Below, in pieces: positions 14,691 through 22,785 of a DNA stretch of 64,000 nt. The DNA is taken from positions 8,119 to 72,118 of the forward strand of contig JAWLHU010000022.1 of the NCBI GenBank assembly GCA_041690255.1, given 5' to 3'. A model generated the notes under the pieces. The model made no database searches. It worked only from the letters and a program-made list of their open reading frames with translations, and had not been told where the DNA came from. The stretch's first letter is position 1, and the number at the start of each line of letters is the position of its first letter. Position numbers and translations under genes: made by a program. This DNA comes from JAWLHU01 sp041690255. Lineage in GTDB: Bacteria; Bacillota; Sulfobacillia; Symbiobacteriales; Symbiobacteriaceae.

Positions 14691-16343
14691 CTGACCACCC
14701 GGCGAAAGCTCTGGGCTGCCCTTGGCGTGTTGATCGTACTGATCCTGTTGATGACAGTGGGCACCCAGTTCGTCTTTGCCCGTTTTGAAGGGCGGCCGCT
14801 CTCCCCGGTCCAGGCGCTCCTCTTTGTCATGGAGACACTGACTACCACCGGCTACGGTGAGCAGTTGCCGTTCAAGTCGAACGTCACGTCCGTCTGGGCG
14901 GTCATTCTCATGGTGACCGGCTTCGTGCAGATCTCGGTCTGGTTGACCAGCATGGCGTCAAGCTGGGTGCAGACCCATCTGCAGACCCTGCCCCCCCGAC
15001 AGGCGCCCAACCGGATTGAGAATCACGTGATCATCTGCGGGGCCGGTCCTGTGGGTGTCTTCCTGGCTCGGGAGTTGCACGACATCGAGATTCCCTATCT
15101 GTTGATCGATGACCGCCGCCGAATCCTGGAGGAGCAGATGCGGGCAGGGTTGGCTGTCATGGAGGGCGATGTGCGCCGGGCGGAGACGCTCCAGGCGGCC
15201 CGGGTGGAGCGGGCATCCGCCGTGATCTCGACACTGTTCGACACCGATGATGCCTCCGTTGCCCTGGTCGTGCGGGCACTTCGACAGGATCTGCCCTTCT
15301 ACTGCACGGTGGAGCATGCCGACAACGAGCGCTTCCTGCGGGCAGCCGGGGCGCATCATGTGGTGCTGGCGAAGCGCTCTCTGGGCGAGCGGCTGGGCTT
15401 CCTGGCGACCGCACCGATCGCGGGCATGGTAGACCGGCTCTGGGGCCAGGACGTCGGCCTTAGCGTCTGCACGGTACCGATCCTGCCCGGTGCTCCCCTT
15501 GCGGTGCCGACCCTGCGCGATGCGAAGATCCGGGAGCGGACCGGAGCGAATGTGCTGGGCCTCTGGAGTCACGGCCACTTCATTCCGGCAACCGACCCGG
15601 ATCTGCCCCTGCGGCCCGGCAATGTGCTGATCGCCGCCGGTTCCAGCGAGGAGTTGGAGCGACTGCGGACCCTCTCTGCCGGGCAGGCCCGTCCGATCGC
15701 CTCACCCGGGGAGCCGGTCCTGATCCTCGGCTTCGGCGATGTGGGCCTGGCCGCGGCGGAGCAGTTGCAGCGGGCAGGCATCCCCTTCCGGGTGCTCAGT
15801 CTGAAGGCGCCGGAAGGGATCACATGTGATTGGACGCAGGGCGATGCGACCAGCCAGGACGACCTGCAGAGGGTCGGCATCGATCAGGTGGGCCGCTGCA
15901 TTGTCGCCCTGGATGATGACAGCCGCTCGGTCTTTGCCACCCTCATGGTCCGGCAGCTTAACCCGGCCCTGCGGATCGTCGCCCGGGCCAACTCGGTGGA
16001 GGCGGTGACCCGGCTCTACCTGGCGGGGGCGGACAACGTGCTCTCGGTCTCCGAGGTGGCCGGCACGCAGTTGGCCCGCTTGATCCACGCCGCCGGCAAG
16101 GGATCGCCCACGCTGGAGGAGGTGGAGAGCCGGGTGGTGCTCGTGCCGCCATCGCTGGTGGGGCAGAGCCTGGTCTCAGGCCAGGTGGGGCGGCGGACCG
16201 GGTGCATTGTCATGGCGGTTCAGCCGGCGACCGGTGCGGTGGAGGTGAACCCGGCACCCACTCGGGTGCTGCGGAAGGGGGAGAAGCTGGTCCTCTTTGG
16301 TACTCTCCAGCAGTTTGAGGCGTTCGACGAGGTCTTCGGGTAG
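14691..16343 (+). CDS. Potassium channel with two RCK (TrkA-N/TrkA-C) units, probable CTG start
   Basis: The product has about 550 residues. Two membrane helices flank a pore with filter TTTGYGE (51-57), as in two-TM K+ channels of the MthK/Kch type. A first RCK unit starts at HVIICGAGPVG (~112) and ends in a TrkA-C-like domain. A second starts at PVLILGFGDVG with another TrkA-C. Dinucleotide-binding GxGxxG loops are present in both. AGGAGGTGAGG at 14677-14687 gives eight-base spacing to CTG 14691; the GTG at 14682 overlaps the ribosome site. The tandem RCK arrangement on one chain is like BK/GsuK channels, giving an octameric gating ring from four subunits. Coupling to the SIR2-macro gene suggests gating by a nicotinamide or ADP-ribose nucleotide; this is inference. 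Confidence 0.88.
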   Translation: MTTRRKLWAALGVLIVLILLMTVGTQFVFARFEGRPLSPVQALLFVMETLTTTGYGEQLPFKSNVTSVWAVILMVTGFVQISVWLTSMASSWVQTHLQTLPPRQAPNRIENHVIICGAGPVGVFLARELHDIEIPYLLIDDRRRILEEQMRAGLAVMEGDVRRAETLQAARVERASAVISTLFDTDDASVALVVRALRQDLPFYCTVEHADNERFLRAAGAHHVVLAKRSLGERLGFLATAPIAGMVDRLWGQDVGLSVCTVPILPGAPLAVPTLRDAKIRERTGANVLGLWSHGHFIPATDPDLPLRPGNVLIAAGSSEELERLRTLSAGQARPIASPGEPVLILGFGDVGLAAAEQLQRAGIPFRVLSLKAPEGITCDWTQGDATSQDDLQRVGIDQVGRCIVALDDDSRSVFATLMVRQLNPALRIVARANSVEAVTRLYLAGADNVLSVSEVAGTQLARLIHAAGKGSPTLEEVESRVVLVPPSLVGQSLVSGQVGRRTGCIVMAVQPATGAVEVNPAPTRVLRKGEKLVLFGTLQQFEAFDEVFG

Positions 16344-16353
16344 GATGTGTAGG

Positions 16354-16573
16354 TCAATGTGCGGGGCCACCGCGCCAATGTCTCGGATTACCGGGCCAAT
16401 GTCTCGGAGTACCGGGCCAATGTCTCGGAGTACCGGGCCAATGTCTCGGACCACCGGGCCAATGTCCAAGGGCTATCGTGCCAATGTCCGAGGGCCATCG
16501 CACCAATGTCTCGGGGCCATCGCACCAATGTCCAAGGGTCATCGCGCCAATGTCTCGGACCATCGCGCCAATG
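16354..16573. repeat. Tandem repeat, 11 units of 21-22 bp
   Basis: The core CCAATGTC recurs at 16375, 16396, 16417, 16438, 16459, 16481, 16503, 16525, 16547 and 16568, with a degenerate first copy at 16354. Spacing is 21,21,21,21,21,22,22,22,22,21, two turns of B-DNA. Units 2-5 are almost identical (ACCGGGCCAATGTCTCGGA); later ones drift to GCCATCGC-CCAATGTC. This fills most of the 329-bp gap between the channel gene and the first lipoprotein. The 21-bp part could be read as seven-residue repeats, but the 22-bp units break any frame and there is no ribosome site, so it is treated as non-coding. Confidence 0.95.
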
Positions 16574-16583
16574 TCACATACGA

Positions 16584-16608
16584 TCCCCCTCGGCTGAGTG
16601 CCGGGGGG
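16584..16608 (+). terminator. Hairpin after the repeat array
   Basis: CCCCCTCGGC pairs with GCCGGGGGG around TGAGT, followed by TT. It probably ends the SIR2-macro/channel transcript, placing the repeat array inside that transcript's 3' end. Confidence 0.55.
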
Positions 16609-16672
16609 TTCTGCTTCCAGCCCGCGACTTGGATCAGGCCGGCGCCGTCAGAGTGAGAAAGAGGTGTGACGA

Positions 16673-18217
16673 ATGCGACGACTCATGACAGTGATCCTGG
16701 CTCTCCTGGTCCTGACGGGCTGTGTCAAGACCCCGACCCCGGCCCCCGCCCCCTCGACCGAGGCGACCACTCCGCCTGAGACCAAGGCCCCGGCGCCTTC
16801 CACCCCGGAGCCTGTCAAACTTGAACCCCTCCCGATCGATGGCGCGCTCCCCGTCCCCTTGCCGGAGGGTATGCGGCCGGTAGAGCTAGCCTCGGGCCAG
16901 GCCATACAAGAGCCCGGCCTCTACTATATGGATGTCGCTACCGGCAGGCTGGAGGGCTGGCCCTTCCCGGCATCCGACACTCTGGATACGCAGATGGGCT
17001 GGGCGGAGACAGCGCCTGACCATCAGTGGGTCATCTTCCAGATGGAGAAGGTGGGCTACCTGGTCCGGCGTACCGACGGAGCAACCTTCCGCTTTGACGC
17101 AGAGCGGTTCTGGGTGATGCCCGGTCCAGGTCGCTTCCTGCTCGCCCCGCGAGCCTGGGGCGAGGGCCAGATTCCGACCTATGCCATTCTCGATCACGAG
17201 TTGAAGCTGCTCTCCACCTTCAGCCTGCCGGGCGCCCGGGGGCATGAGCGCTTCCTCTTCAGCCCTGACGGCAACCAGCTGGCCGTAGCTCTTCTCGCCA
17301 AAGGCCTTGCCCGCATCGACGTAGCCACGGGGCAAGCCATCCCGGTCACCTCGGCACGAGGCGATGGGGGGCAGCTGTCACACCATCCGGATGGGTTCCT
17401 TCTTCACACCTACGCCACTGACCAGCCGAGGCGTCTCCAGTGGTTCGACTGGGAGGGCCGCCTGCAGGGCGAGCGGGAGGGAGACTTGGATCTGGCCTTC
17501 TCCCCCGATGGGCGGTTGATCGCCTCGGTCCAGTCCATGGGCGACTATGGCCCGGCGGTTGTGGTGCAGGAGGTGGGTAGTGAGAAGCCACTCTTCCGGG
17601 TGGCGGGCGCCACTGATCCCCGCTGGGTGGCCAACGGTACCGAGTTGATCATCTCGACCCGGATGGGCTGGCAAGTGGTTTCGACCAGCGGCGAGATGCA
17701 ACCGGCGCCGCAGGCGGGCGAGCCGGAGTGGCATATCTTCGATTGGTACCTACCCGCGCCGGAGAACCCCGACCTCTTCCTGACCGACACACGCGTCGTG
17801 GATCGGACTGGCCGTATCGTGCAGGCCACCCAACTGGCGGATGGGATCCCTGCTGATGTGGCCGGCGCCGGCTGGGGGCCCACCGCTACTGAGGTGCATA
17901 TCGTGGCTGCGTTCCGAGGAGGCAAGGGGTGGGAGATTGGGCCTGCCGAGGAGTTCCTGCCCGGGGTGCAGCGACCACCCTTCCCGGAGGAGTACCCGCT
18001 TCAGGTTCAGGACCCTCAGGGGCAGTGCCTCAACCTTCGGGAGGAGGCCTCCAAGGGCGCTCGGATCATCCGCTGCCTGCCCACCGGTACCCGCCTGGCC
18101 ATGACGTCCAGTGAGATCGCCTTCGCCGATGAGCTGGCCTGGCTCACCGTCGAGACTCCGGCGGGCGAAACTGGCTGGGTGGCGATCAGCACAGGTAGCA
18201 TTGCCCACGCAGACTAA
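16673..18217 (+). CDS. Lipoprotein with propeller-like repeats and C-terminal SH3b domain (copy 1)
   Basis: A 514-residue exported lipoprotein with a signal peptide ending in lipobox LTGC (Cys17), a Pro/Thr/Ala tether to ~50, and then WD40/TolB-like beta repeats marked by FSPDG motifs (FLFSPDGNQLAVAL, LAFSPDGRLIASV). It ends in a bacterial SH3-like domain (CLNLREEASKGARIIRCLP ... GETGWVA). SH3b domains usually bind peptidoglycan or peptides. The protein probably sits on the outer face of the membrane against the wall. A paralogue with the same architecture follows 19 bp later. ATG 16673 follows AAGAGGTG. Function unknown. Confidence 0.8.
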   Translation: MRRLMTVILALLVLTGCVKTPTPAPAPSTEATTPPETKAPAPSTPEPVKLEPLPIDGALPVPLPEGMRPVELASGQAIQEPGLYYMDVATGRLEGWPFPASDTLDTQMGWAETAPDHQWVIFQMEKVGYLVRRTDGATFRFDAERFWVMPGPGRFLLAPRAWGEGQIPTYAILDHELKLLSTFSLPGARGHERFLFSPDGNQLAVALLAKGLARIDVATGQAIPVTSARGDGGQLSHHPDGFLLHTYATDQPRRLQWFDWEGRLQGEREGDLDLAFSPDGRLIASVQSMGDYGPAVVVQEVGSEKPLFRVAGATDPRWVANGTELIISTRMGWQVVSTSGEMQPAPQAGEPEWHIFDWYLPAPENPDLFLTDTRVVDRTGRIVQATQLADGIPADVAGAGWGPTATEVHIVAAFRGGKGWEIGPAEEFLPGVQRPPFPEEYPLQVQDPQGQCLNLREEASKGARIIRCLPTGTRLAMTSSEIAFADELAWLTVETPAGETGWVAISTGSIAHAD

Positions 18218-18236
18218 TGGCAAGGAGGATGGAGGC

Positions 18237-19757
18237 ATGCGACGACTCCTGACAACAGCCCTGGCCATGATGATCCTCGCGGGCTGTGCCAAGGTGCCGG
18301 CCCCCGCCCCCTCGACCGAGGCGACCGCTCCGCCTGAGACCAAGACCCCGACACCCGCCAAGCCGGAGCCGTCGTGGTCAATCGAGGCCAACCTCCCCAT
18401 CCCCGTCCCCTTGCCGGATGGCATACAGCGGGTTGAGCTGCCCGCCGGCCAGGCGATCGAGCAGCCCGGCCTCTACTATATGGATGTTGCCACAGGCAAG
18501 CTCGAAGGCTGGCTGCCGCCAACGCCCGACCCCCGGCGCCCCATGGCCAGGATGGACACCACCCCCGACCACCGGTGGCTCACCTACAGCCAGCAGGACC
18601 ACGCCTACTTGATCCGCCGCGCCGATGGCCAGGCCTTTCGCTACAACCCAGGGGAGGTTTGGGTTGTTCCGGGGCCCGGTCTACTCCTGGTCGGTCCGAC
18701 CCATGGCCAGCCGCGCTCATACGCCATCGTGAATGATGAGATGAAGCTGCTCTCCACCTTCAGCCTGCCCACCGCTCCCCGCGGGACCTCCCAGTTCCTC
18801 TTCAGCCCCGACGGTACGCGCCTGGCCGCTGCCCTGGAGGGCGGCCTTTCAATCGTAGATGTCGCTACGGGAGAGGCAACAACCCTCGCCCCACTCCAGG
18901 GCGACTGGCCCGTTCCCACCAACCTGCCCCAACTGGGCGAGTTCGTCGTCCGGGCCGGCACGCAGATCAAGCGCTTCGACTGGGAGGGAAAGCCCACCGG
19001 GGAGATGGAGTTGGAGACCTGGCACGTCCAGATCTCTCCCGACGGGAGGTTGCTCTCCTACGCCCAGTCCATGGGCCGCTATGGCCAGGCAATCGTGGTC
19101 CAGGAGTGGGGGAGCGAGACGCCGCTCTTCCGGATCGCCGGGGCCCTCGGCTCCACCTGGACCGCCGACAGCAGCGCCCTGATCACCGACACCCGCCTGG
19201 GCTGGCAGATGGTCTCCACCACTGGCAACATGCGAACGCCGCCGGAAGCAGGAGACGCGCACTGGCATGCGTTCCAGTGGTACAGACCATCGCCGGACAA
19301 CCCTGACCTCTTCCTGACCGCTACCCGGGTCATCAACCGGGCGGGGCAGACCGTGCAGGCCACAGCCATTAAGGACCCGACCCAGGCACTTGTCGCGACC
19401 GCTGGCTGGGGACCGACGGCAGCGGAGGTGCATATCGTGGTCACCTCACCCATCGGCAAGGATTGGGATCAGGACCTCTCGGCCAACTTCCTGCCCGCGG
19501 TGCAGCGGCCGCCCTTCGAGGAGACCTACCCGCTCCAGGTCCGGGACCCCAAGGGGGAATGCCTCAACCTGCGGGAGGAGCCCTCCACCAGCGGACCGGT
19601 TATCCGCTGCCTGCCCACCCGCACCCGCTTCTCGGCCACCATGGCCCAGAACGAGATCGCCGGGGCCGATGACGCTACCTGGATCGTCGTGCAGACAGAG
19701 CAGGGCGAGACCGGCTGGGTCGCCATTACCACTGGGAGCATTAGCTACGCCGACTAA
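18237..19757 (+). CDS. Lipoprotein with propeller-like repeats and C-terminal SH3b domain (copy 2)
   Basis: A 506-residue paralogue of the preceding gene: same lipobox region (LAGC), same Pro-rich tether, shared segments such as LYYMDVATG and MKLLSTFSLP, FSPDG repeats, and the same SH3b tail (CLNLREEPSTSGPVIRCLP). The start at 18237 follows AAGGAGGATGGAGGC; the longer frame from 18111 lies inside copy 1. The two genes are one operon closed by the hairpin at 19758-19792 and arose by tandem duplication, with enough divergence to suggest both are maintained. Function unknown. Confidence 0.8.
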   Translation: MRRLLTTALAMMILAGCAKVPAPAPSTEATAPPETKTPTPAKPEPSWSIEANLPIPVPLPDGIQRVELPAGQAIEQPGLYYMDVATGKLEGWLPPTPDPRRPMARMDTTPDHRWLTYSQQDHAYLIRRADGQAFRYNPGEVWVVPGPGLLLVGPTHGQPRSYAIVNDEMKLLSTFSLPTAPRGTSQFLFSPDGTRLAAALEGGLSIVDVATGEATTLAPLQGDWPVPTNLPQLGEFVVRAGTQIKRFDWEGKPTGEMELETWHVQISPDGRLLSYAQSMGRYGQAIVVQEWGSETPLFRIAGALGSTWTADSSALITDTRLGWQMVSTTGNMRTPPEAGDAHWHAFQWYRPSPDNPDLFLTATRVINRAGQTVQATAIKDPTQALVATAGWGPTAAEVHIVVTSPIGKDWDQDLSANFLPAVQRPPFEETYPLQVRDPKGECLNLREEPSTSGPVIRCLPTRTRFSATMAQNEIAGADDATWIVVQTEQGETGWVAITTGSISYAD

Positions 19758-19792
19758 AAGGAGCGCCCCCCATCAACAAGGGGGCGCTCCTT
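19758..19792. terminator. Strong bidirectional hairpin terminator
   Basis: A 13-bp perfect stem AAGGAGCGCCCCC/GGGGGCGCTCCTT directly after the stop of lipoprotein copy 2, shared with the converging SDR gene. Confidence 0.85.
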
Positions 19793-19803
19793 CGCTGCAA
19801 CGG

Positions 19804-20637
19804 CTACCAGGCCTTGCCGTCGCGGCCATCGATATAGATCGGATTCTCCGGCGGCTTCCCTTCGCACCAGTACTTGTCGAAGTCTGTCACGCCGGCCTCC
19901 CGCAGGATCTCCTCATCCAGCAGCATCCGACCGGTGCAGGCCGAGGGCTCCTGCGACAGGATCGCCATGGTCGCATCCGTCAAGATCTCCGGGGTCCGCC
20001 ACTGCTCCCGCTCGCCCAGGTGGTTGTTGATCACCGCCGCCGTCTCGATCGGTGTGACCGGCCAGAGCGAATTCGAGGCGATGTTATCCTCCCGGTGCTC
20101 TTCGGCAATCCCGACTGCCAGGCGGGCCATGCCCATCTTCGAGATCATGTAGGCCACCATGCCCGGGTTGGGTTGGAGGGTCATGGGTGGCGCCATGGTA
20201 ATGATATGGCCCCAGCGCTGCTTTTGCATGTGCGGCAGGGCATAGTAGGAGCAGAGGTAGGCGGCGCGCACGTTGATCTGCATAAGCAGGTCGAACCGCT
20301 TGCCCGGCGTCTCCAGAACAGGCTTCCACCAGAGGGCGCCGGCGTTGTTGATCAGGATATCGATGCGCCCAAACTCCGACACGGTTCGCTCCACCATGGC
20401 CGCGATCTCATCCTCATTGCGCACATCGACCTTGAGCGGCAGAGCCCGCCGGCCAAGGGCCCGCACCTCATCCGCCGTTTCATGGATCGAGCCAGGCAGC
20501 TGTTCGGTCGAGGTCTCGCTCTTCGCGGCGACGACAACATCCGCCCCTTCCTGCGCCAACCGGAGCGCCAGCGCTTTGCCAATCCCACGACTCGCCCCCG
20601 TAATGATCGCCACCCGGCCCCCCAAAACCTTCGCCAT
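19804..20637 (-). CDS. Short-chain dehydrogenase/reductase, HSDL2-like
   Basis: A 277-residue classical-length SDR. It has the cofactor motif TGASRGIG, the structural motif NNAG and the catalytic YxxxK as YMISK. The segment normally carrying the catalytic Ser reads ITMAPPMTLQPNPG; the closest family I recall (HSDL2-like) has SPP there, so Ser appears replaced by Ala. Activity may be reduced or the mechanism altered. The start at 20637 has GGAGGTG upstream; the track-level ATG at 20658 does not. It is divergent from the haem operon and probably independent of it. Substrate unknown. Confidence 0.85.
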   Translation of the reverse strand: MAKVLGGRVAIITGASRGIGKALALRLAQEGADVVVAAKSETSTEQLPGSIHETADEVRALGRRALPLKVDVRNEDEIAAMVERTVSEFGRIDILINNAGALWWKPVLETPGKRFDLLMQINVRAAYLCSYYALPHMQKQRWGHIITMAPPMTLQPNPGMVAYMISKMGMARLAVGIAEEHREDNIASNSLWPVTPIETAAVINNHLGEREQWRTPEILTDATMAILSQEPSACTGRMLLDEEILREAGVTDFDKYWCEGKPPENPIYIDGRDGKAW

Positions 20638-20811
20638 TCCCTTTGCACCTCCATACATAGATAGATGCTCCCACTTATTACATTAGCCCGTTGGAGGCCA
20701 CGCTCCTGCTCATGCCCTATATGCGGATCAGGTACGAATGGTATACACTGAAAGAGACTGCCTATCGGCACCATTGCCGGGGGATATCCGAAAGGAGCCG
20801 TGAGACTCTCC

Positions 20812-21846
20812 ATGCTCAAGAACGACCGCATTCTCCGTGCGGCCCGCCGTCAGCCGGTGGACCGGGTTCCCGTCTGGTTTATGCGCCAGGCCGGCCGCTA
20901 CCAGCCTGAGTACCGCGCCATTCGGGAGAAGTACACGCTCATGCAGATCTGTGAGCATCCGGAGGTCTGCGCGGAGGTCACGATCCTCCCGGTCAAGCAG
21001 TTGGATGTGGATGCCGCCATTCTCTTCTCCGACATCATGACCCCGCTGCGGGGCATGGGGCTCGGGGTCGATATCGTCGAGAACGTCGGCCCGGTTTTCG
21101 ATCAGCCGATCAACACCATGAAGCAGGTTCAGGCGATCCCTACCTTCCACGCCGATGAAGCCGTACCCTATGTGATCGATACGATCAAGATTCTTCATCG
21201 TGAGTTGGATGTCCCCCTGATCGGGTTTACCGGCGCTCCCTTCACCCTGGCCTCCTATATGGTCGAGGGCCGGCCCACCAAGGACTACCGCAAGGTGAAG
21301 ACCCTCATGTACTCCCAGCCCGAGGTCTGGCACGCACTCATGGAGAAGCTCTCCGACATGGTCGCCACCTACCTGGTCGATCAGGTCAACGCCGGATGCC
21401 AGCTTGTGCAGGTCTTTGACTCCTGGGTCGGCAACCTGACCCGCCTGGACTATGAGACCTATGTGCGTCCGCACATGTTCAAGATCAGCGAGGCGGTTCG
21501 CAAGACGAACGCCCCCATGATCTATTTCGGTGTCAACACGGGCCATCTGCTGGAGTCCATGTCCCAGATCAAGCCTGACGTGATGGGCGTCGACTGGCAC
21601 GAGGAGATCGACAAGGCCTGGGAGCGTATTGGGCCCGACTTCGCTGTCCAGGGCAACCTCGACCCGGTGGCCGTCTTTGCCCCGAACGAGATCCTCGATG
21701 CCAAGGTGAAGGATGTCCTCCGCCGCACCGAGGGCCGCCCGGGCCATATCTTTAACCTGGGCCACGGGATTATGCCGTCCATGTCGATCGATGCGCTCAA
21801 GCGTGTCGCGGAGATCGTTCACAGCTACGACCATAAGGAGGGATAG
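20812..21846 (+). CDS. hemE: Uroporphyrinogen III decarboxylase
   Basis: A ~344-residue enzyme that removes four acetate carboxyls of uroporphyrinogen III to give coproporphyrinogen III. The N-terminal signature PVWFMRQAGRYQPEYR is intact, as are FSDIMTPL and the family's NLGHGI motif. The start is uncertain: AAAGGAG (20791-20797) is 14 bases from ATG 20812 and only two from GTG 20800, which would add four residues. It leads a three-gene haem operon with cpfC and cgoX, a common Bacillota order. Confidence 0.96.
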   Translation: MLKNDRILRAARRQPVDRVPVWFMRQAGRYQPEYRAIREKYTLMQICEHPEVCAEVTILPVKQLDVDAAILFSDIMTPLRGMGLGVDIVENVGPVFDQPINTMKQVQAIPTFHADEAVPYVIDTIKILHRELDVPLIGFTGAPFTLASYMVEGRPTKDYRKVKTLMYSQPEVWHALMEKLSDMVATYLVDQVNAGCQLVQVFDSWVGNLTRLDYETYVRPHMFKISEAVRKTNAPMIYFGVNTGHLLESMSQIKPDVMGVDWHEEIDKAWERIGPDFAVQGNLDPVAVFAPNEILDAKVKDVLRRTEGRPGHIFNLGHGIMPSMSIDALKRVAEIVHSYDHKEG

Positions 21847-21852
21847 CCCCGC

Positions 21853-22782
21853 ATGACCAAGCCCGTGGTTGGTGTTCTCGTCATGGCGTATGGTACGCCG
21901 AATCAGAAGGATGAGATCCTGCCGTACTATACTCACATCCGCCGTGGGCGTGCCCCGACGCCGGAGTTGCTCCAGGAGCTGACCGACCGGTACGAGGCAA
22001 TCGGCGGTCTATCCAGCCTGAACCATATCACGCAGGACCAGGCGGAGGGCGTTCATAAGGCCCTTCTTCAGATGTACCCCGAGATCGACTGGAAGCTCTA
22101 CGTGGCCAACAAGCACTGGGCTCCCTGGATCCCGGATGTGGTCAAGCAGATGGCCGCCGATGGGATCAAGCAGTCTGTGGGCATCGTCCTGGCACCCCAG
22201 GGCTCCAAGATGTCCTCGGGCTCCTACTTCGATCAGGTGAACGCCACGCTGGCCGAGCTGCCGGAGCCGTTCACCATGGCCCAGGTCTTCTCATGGCACC
22301 TGGAGCCGGACTTCATTGCGGCCGAGGTCGAGCAGATGCGGGCCGCGCTGGCGAAGTTCTCGGCCGAGGAGCAGCCCTTCGTCCTCTTCACCTGCCACTC
22401 CCTGCCGGAGCGGATCTTGACCTGGAACGATCCCTACCCGACCCACCTGAGCGAGATTGGCGATGCGATCGCCATGGAGGTCGGGCTGGTCACCTATGGC
22501 TTTGCCTACCAGTCTGCCGGTCGGACTGCCGAGCCCTGGCTCGGGCCGGATGTCCGCGACAAGGTGGCAGAGCTTGCAAGGCGGGGTGTGAAGGCGGTCA
22601 TTGTCTCGTCGGTCGGCTTTATCTCCGATCACCTCGAGGTCCTTTACGATCTGGATATCGAAATGCAGCAAGTCGCCGATGAACTGGGTATCCACTTCGA
22701 GCGGACCGGTATGCTTAACGATCACCCGCTGCTCTCGCGGGCGCTCGCGAAGGTGGTGTACCGGGCTGCCAAGGGGGAGTAA
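21853..22782 (+). CDS. cpfC: Coproporphyrin III ferrochelatase
   Basis: A 309-residue class-I ferrochelatase (older name hemH) inserting Fe2+ into the porphyrin. The metal-ligand histidine is in FTCHSLPERI, and the second acidic site is in SVGFISDHLEVLYDLD. ATG 21853 follows AAGGAGGGATAG and is six bases after the hemE stop. In Bacillota these genes run the coproporphyrin-dependent route, where iron is inserted into coproporphyrin III before ChdC forms protohaem; chdC is not in the window. Assignment to CpfC rather than protoporphyrin ferrochelatase rests on lineage and operon partners. Confidence 0.94.
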   Translation: MTKPVVGVLVMAYGTPNQKDEILPYYTHIRRGRAPTPELLQELTDRYEAIGGLSSLNHITQDQAEGVHKALLQMYPEIDWKLYVANKHWAPWIPDVVKQMAADGIKQSVGIVLAPQGSKMSSGSYFDQVNATLAELPEPFTMAQVFSWHLEPDFIAAEVEQMRAALAKFSAEEQPFVLFTCHSLPERILTWNDPYPTHLSEIGDAIAMEVGLVTYGFAYQSAGRTAEPWLGPDVRDKVAELARRGVKAVIVSSVGFISDHLEVLYDLDIEMQQVADELGIHFERTGMLNDHPLLSRALAKVVYRAAKGE

Positions 22783-22785
22783 CGC

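Noticed and set aside
16354..16573. Tandem repeats considered as a CRISPR array
   Set aside because: Units of 21-22 bp are contiguous with no unique spacers of uniform length, and no cas genes are near.
16359..16688. Open frame through the repeat array (RANVSEY-like repeats)
   Set aside because: The 22-bp units break the heptad, no ribosome site is present, and it runs into the lipoprotein start.
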